Assembly: GCF_002937075.1 (NCBI RefSeq)
Contig: NZ_NHSJ01000129.1
Coordinates: 62,001-126,000 of the forward strand
Direction of reading: 5' to 3'
From: Rhodoblastus sphagnicola
GTDB taxonomy: Bacteria; Pseudomonadota; Alphaproteobacteria; Rhizobiales; Beijerinckiaceae
DNA length: 64,000 bases
Numbering within the stretch: position 1 is the first letter of the stretch; every line of letters starts with the position of its first letter. The notes beneath the pieces were generated by a model that did no database searches, was not told the DNA's origin, and worked only from the letters and a program-made list of their open reading frames with translations. The position numbers and the translations under genes were made by a program. Shown piece after piece: positions 62,456 through 64,000 of this stretch.

Positions 62456-62579
62456 ATACGGTTTCCGCTGGATCGCTTCGCGATTCGCGGAAACAAAATC
62501 GCGCGGAATTCCTTGAGGTGGAAGCGGAATTCCGCGCGAACGGAATACGAAATCCGAATGAATCATTCGGATTTCGTAT
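62456..62579. repeat. Dispersed palindromic element, copy 2, with two further palindromes
   Basis: 62456-62494 is the second copy of the element at 44557-44596. It is followed by a 14-bp inverted repeat (62499-62512 and 62526-62539, arm TCGCGCGGAATTCC) and a 17-bp one with a single-base centre (62545-62561 and 62563-62579, arm ATACGAAATCCGAATGA). The array separates cbiZ from decayed transporter genes; no gene is seen within it. Confidence 0.65.
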
Positions 62580-62721
62580 GAGACGCACACGCGCTCGCAT
62601 CGTCGCACGTGGCTGGTTCAACGATCCACATAGCCGCCAAGATCCGTTTATCGGCGCCAGCATCGAGCCGGCGCCGAGGTGGTTACGAGTGGGCGCGGAT
62701 CCCGAAAGGGTCGGAATTCCG

Positions 62722-62880
62722 CGCGCCGCGTTCGATCAATCGCCCTTCTTCGAGCATGACGCTCCGCGTGGCGATCTCGCAGCGGAAGCGCGGGTCGTGC
62801 GATACCACGATCATGGCCTGCGGCAAGTCCAGAAAGATGGAAACGACGCGATTGTAGAAGGGCTCGTCAAGCGCATTGGT
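62722..62880 (-). pseudogene. ABC transporter ATPase relic, C-terminal part
   Basis: The leftward frame reads NALDEPFYNRVVSIFLDLPQ, then AMIVVSHDPRFRCEIATRSV and MLEEGRLIERGA: Walker B tail, switch histidine and end of an ABC ATPase. Everything before Walker B is missing. Next to a DUF4198 fragment it may derive from a cobalt or nickel importer. Confidence 0.68.
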
Positions 62881-62889
62881 GAAATGCTG

Positions 62890-63077
62890 GATGAAATGGT
62901 TCTCTGCGGAATCCAGTCAGGCGCGGGCGCCAGGGCGAACCCCGGGAGAAGCGGACTCTCGCCCGGCTTTTCCAGGTTGACGTTCGGCGTGCAGACCATC
63001 TGGAAATGGCCTTGCGCCGGCAGGGCTGTCAGGCAGGCCAGCGCGGTCGCGGATATGGCGGCTTTGAATCCGTTCAC
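62890..63077 (-). pseudogene. DUF4198-type metal-uptake protein relic, N-terminal part
   Basis: GTG at 63077 follows AAGGAG and encodes a signal peptide (NGFKAAISATALACLTALPA) and GHFQMVCTPNVNLEKPGESP, the mature start of DUF4198 (NikK-like) periplasmic proteins. After PLL the match is lost and the sequence runs into the ABC ATPase relic, as if a deletion joined the two genes. Confidence 0.62.
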
Positions 63078-63316
63078 AATCGGTCTCCTTCGCGAGCTGA
63101 AAGAGCTCCAACAGGAGACTTACGAAGCGCAGGCGGTCAGTTGCAGTTTCCATCTGTCCAGCCAAGGATTGTCGCCACAACCGGGAGACTCCGCCAATCC
63201 ATCCGGTCAGCGGACATTGAATTCTGCAATACACCTGATTTCAGGGAAGCGCTTTCCACCGGCATTGGGCAAGGCTACGGACATCTCATCTTATTTAGCC
63301 TTGCGCTCTGCGTCAT

Positions 63317-63556
63317 TCACCTGCTCAAACATTGGTCGTACCTGATGACGCACTGCGCGCGCTGTGAAGGATAGCGAGTCCAGGGCCCGACATTTTGCAG
63401 GCATTGATATTTCGTTTCCGCGCAAGAGTTGACGCGCTCTGTCCGCGATGAATTGTCTCGCAAGCCAGATGGAAGCCCACCTTCGAGAGCGAACGCATGA
63501 GGCGCGCTCCCAATAACAGAGAGAAACGCAGCAGTGAGGGCGAAAGCTGCACGCAT
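63317..63556 (-). CDS. Small secreted four-cysteine protein, C-x6-C-x16-C-x6-C family (copy 3)
   Basis: A 79-residue protein with a signal peptide (MRAAFALTAAFLSVIGSAPH, cleavage near AFA-L) and a mature region with VNSC, NVGPWTRYP and DQCLSR. Its cysteines keep the C-x6-C-x16-C-x6-C spacing of the copies at 8140 and 11461. CTGGAG lies upstream of the ATG, a little far. It lies between relics of DUF4198/ABC genes. The family is not one I recognise. Confidence 0.68.
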   Translation of the reverse strand: MRAAFALTAAFLSVIGSAPHAFALEGGLPSGLRDNSSRTERVNSCAETKYQCLQNVGPWTRYPSQRAQCVIRYDQCLSR

Positions 63557-63895
63557 GTCGGGGTCATCTCCAGAGCGATCCTAAAGGCGTCCCAGATCGG
63601 ACCTGGGAGCCAGGCCAACCGTGTCGAAAGGCCATGACGACCTCTTAGGTCGCTCCAACTGTCGGAATCCTGTCAAAACTGATTATTGTGTCGTCTGGCA
63701 TCCCATGTGGTGACGCCTCATACGCTGTGCGCTTTGGAGTGGCCGTCGTGGTCGTGAACCATGAACGTCTCCTGTCCGGTTGAAGGAGGCCATTGTAAAC
63801 CCATGAGCGCCGCGCGCCAATTGGGGCGCGCCCTTGAGAAGAGTGTCAGAGCGTCCGCTTGAGAGACTAGGACTATTATGTAAGCTGTGATTATC
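63557..63895. other. Intergenic, no supported gene
   Basis: No coding region can be supported here. A 14-codon leftward frame at 63718-63762 with a good AGGAG site encodes a His/Asp-rich peptide (MVHDHDGHSKAHSV) and then stops; it may be the start of a lost metal-binding protein. Confidence 0.35.
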
Positions 63896-64000
63896 ATGCC
63901 GCGCCGCATTGAATTCGAGATCGCGATGCTCCGCTCCTCGGCGGACGTTCTTTCCGAAGGCGGAGAGGTAAAACTCGACCTGGTCTTCACCCACCCGATG
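63896..64000 (+). CDS. DUF4198-like protein, partial at window edge
   Basis: The frame from ATG 63896 reads MPRRIEFEIAMLRSSADVLS, then EGGEVKLDLVFTHPM to the edge. The FEIAMLRSSADVLSEGGEVK-type start and the VFTHPM motif fit DUF4198 (NikK-like) periplasmic metal proteins. The segment before it is not signal-like, so the 5' end may be damaged or the true start lies elsewhere. Confidence 0.4.
   Translation, partial: MPRRIEFEIAMLRSSADVLSEGGEVKLDLVFTHPM

Noticed and set aside
63718-63762. 14-residue His/Asp-rich peptide with good ribosome site
   Set aside because: Too short to support; may be the 5' end of a lost gene, mentioned in the intergenic entry only.

Overview
The window reads as high-GC alphaproteobacterial DNA. 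A Hyphomicrobiales (Rhizobiales)-like, facultatively anaerobic organism fits best; a purple non-sulfur relative is plausible but not proven. Support comes from an Irr-type Fur regulator with Irr-box (ICE)-like palindromes, a FixK/FNR box, anaerobic aromatic degradation, decayed nitrogenase-like genes, cobinamide salvage (CbiZ) and rhizobial-style dispersed palindromes. No tRNA, rRNA, CRISPR array, intact transposon or phage was seen.

Layout. (1) 1-7660: anaerobic aromatic catabolism. A leftward benzoyl-CoA module (oah/bamA, dch, start of a probable bcrC) faces an AraC/PobR-type regulator and a rightward p-cresol module (pchC-pchX-pchF-pchA) that would turn 4-cresol into 4-hydroxybenzoate. (2) 7850-16350: a relic of an RND pump gene, two small secreted four-cysteine proteins, a PepSY/cytochrome b561/two-component operon, and an HME-RND metal efflux operon with a DUF3240 protein. 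(3) 16789-22500: a cytochrome b561, an MgtC/DUF4010 membrane protein and a fusion of an AI-2E-family permease with a P-type cation ATPase. (4) 22924-29706: an IS3 relic, then a histidine kinase/regulator pair, an ExaA-type PQQ alcohol dehydrogenase, a pentapeptide-repeat protein, an unknown secreted protein and a DUF1194 VWA protein. (5) 30047-33204: katG divergent from an OhrR-type regulator. (6) 33257-51850: an iron and manganese region with mntH, irr, a ferrosome-like (fez) cluster ending in a P1B-6-type ATPase, efeUOB plus efeM, an OprB porin, a DUF2325 protein, feoABC and flavodoxin/DUF2023. Five ICE-like palindromes lie upstream of irr, a 27-residue membrane peptide, efeU, feoA and flavodoxin. 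(7) 50480-54400: gene relics (P1B ATPase, TonB receptor, siderophore-type binding protein, NifE/NifN-like) around an intact ExbB/TolQ-like gene. (8) 54483-64000: corrinoid region with an orphan cobalamin riboswitch, a cysteine-rich small-domain protein, btuBCDF with its own riboswitch, cbiZ, relics of a Co/Ni-type ABC/DUF4198 system, and a third four-cysteine protein.

How the genes work together. The left end feeds p-cresol carbon into the benzoyl-CoA route. The centre looks like a co-regulated iron programme: sensing by Irr, ferrous uptake by Feo and Efe, storage in ferrosome-like vesicles, and iron-sparing flavodoxin. The right end scavenges and remodels corrinoids. Two of the three secreted C-x6-C-x16-C-x6-C proteins sit beside RND metal-pump sequence and the third beside Co/Ni transporter relics, which hints at a role at the envelope in metal biology. 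That role is inference only.
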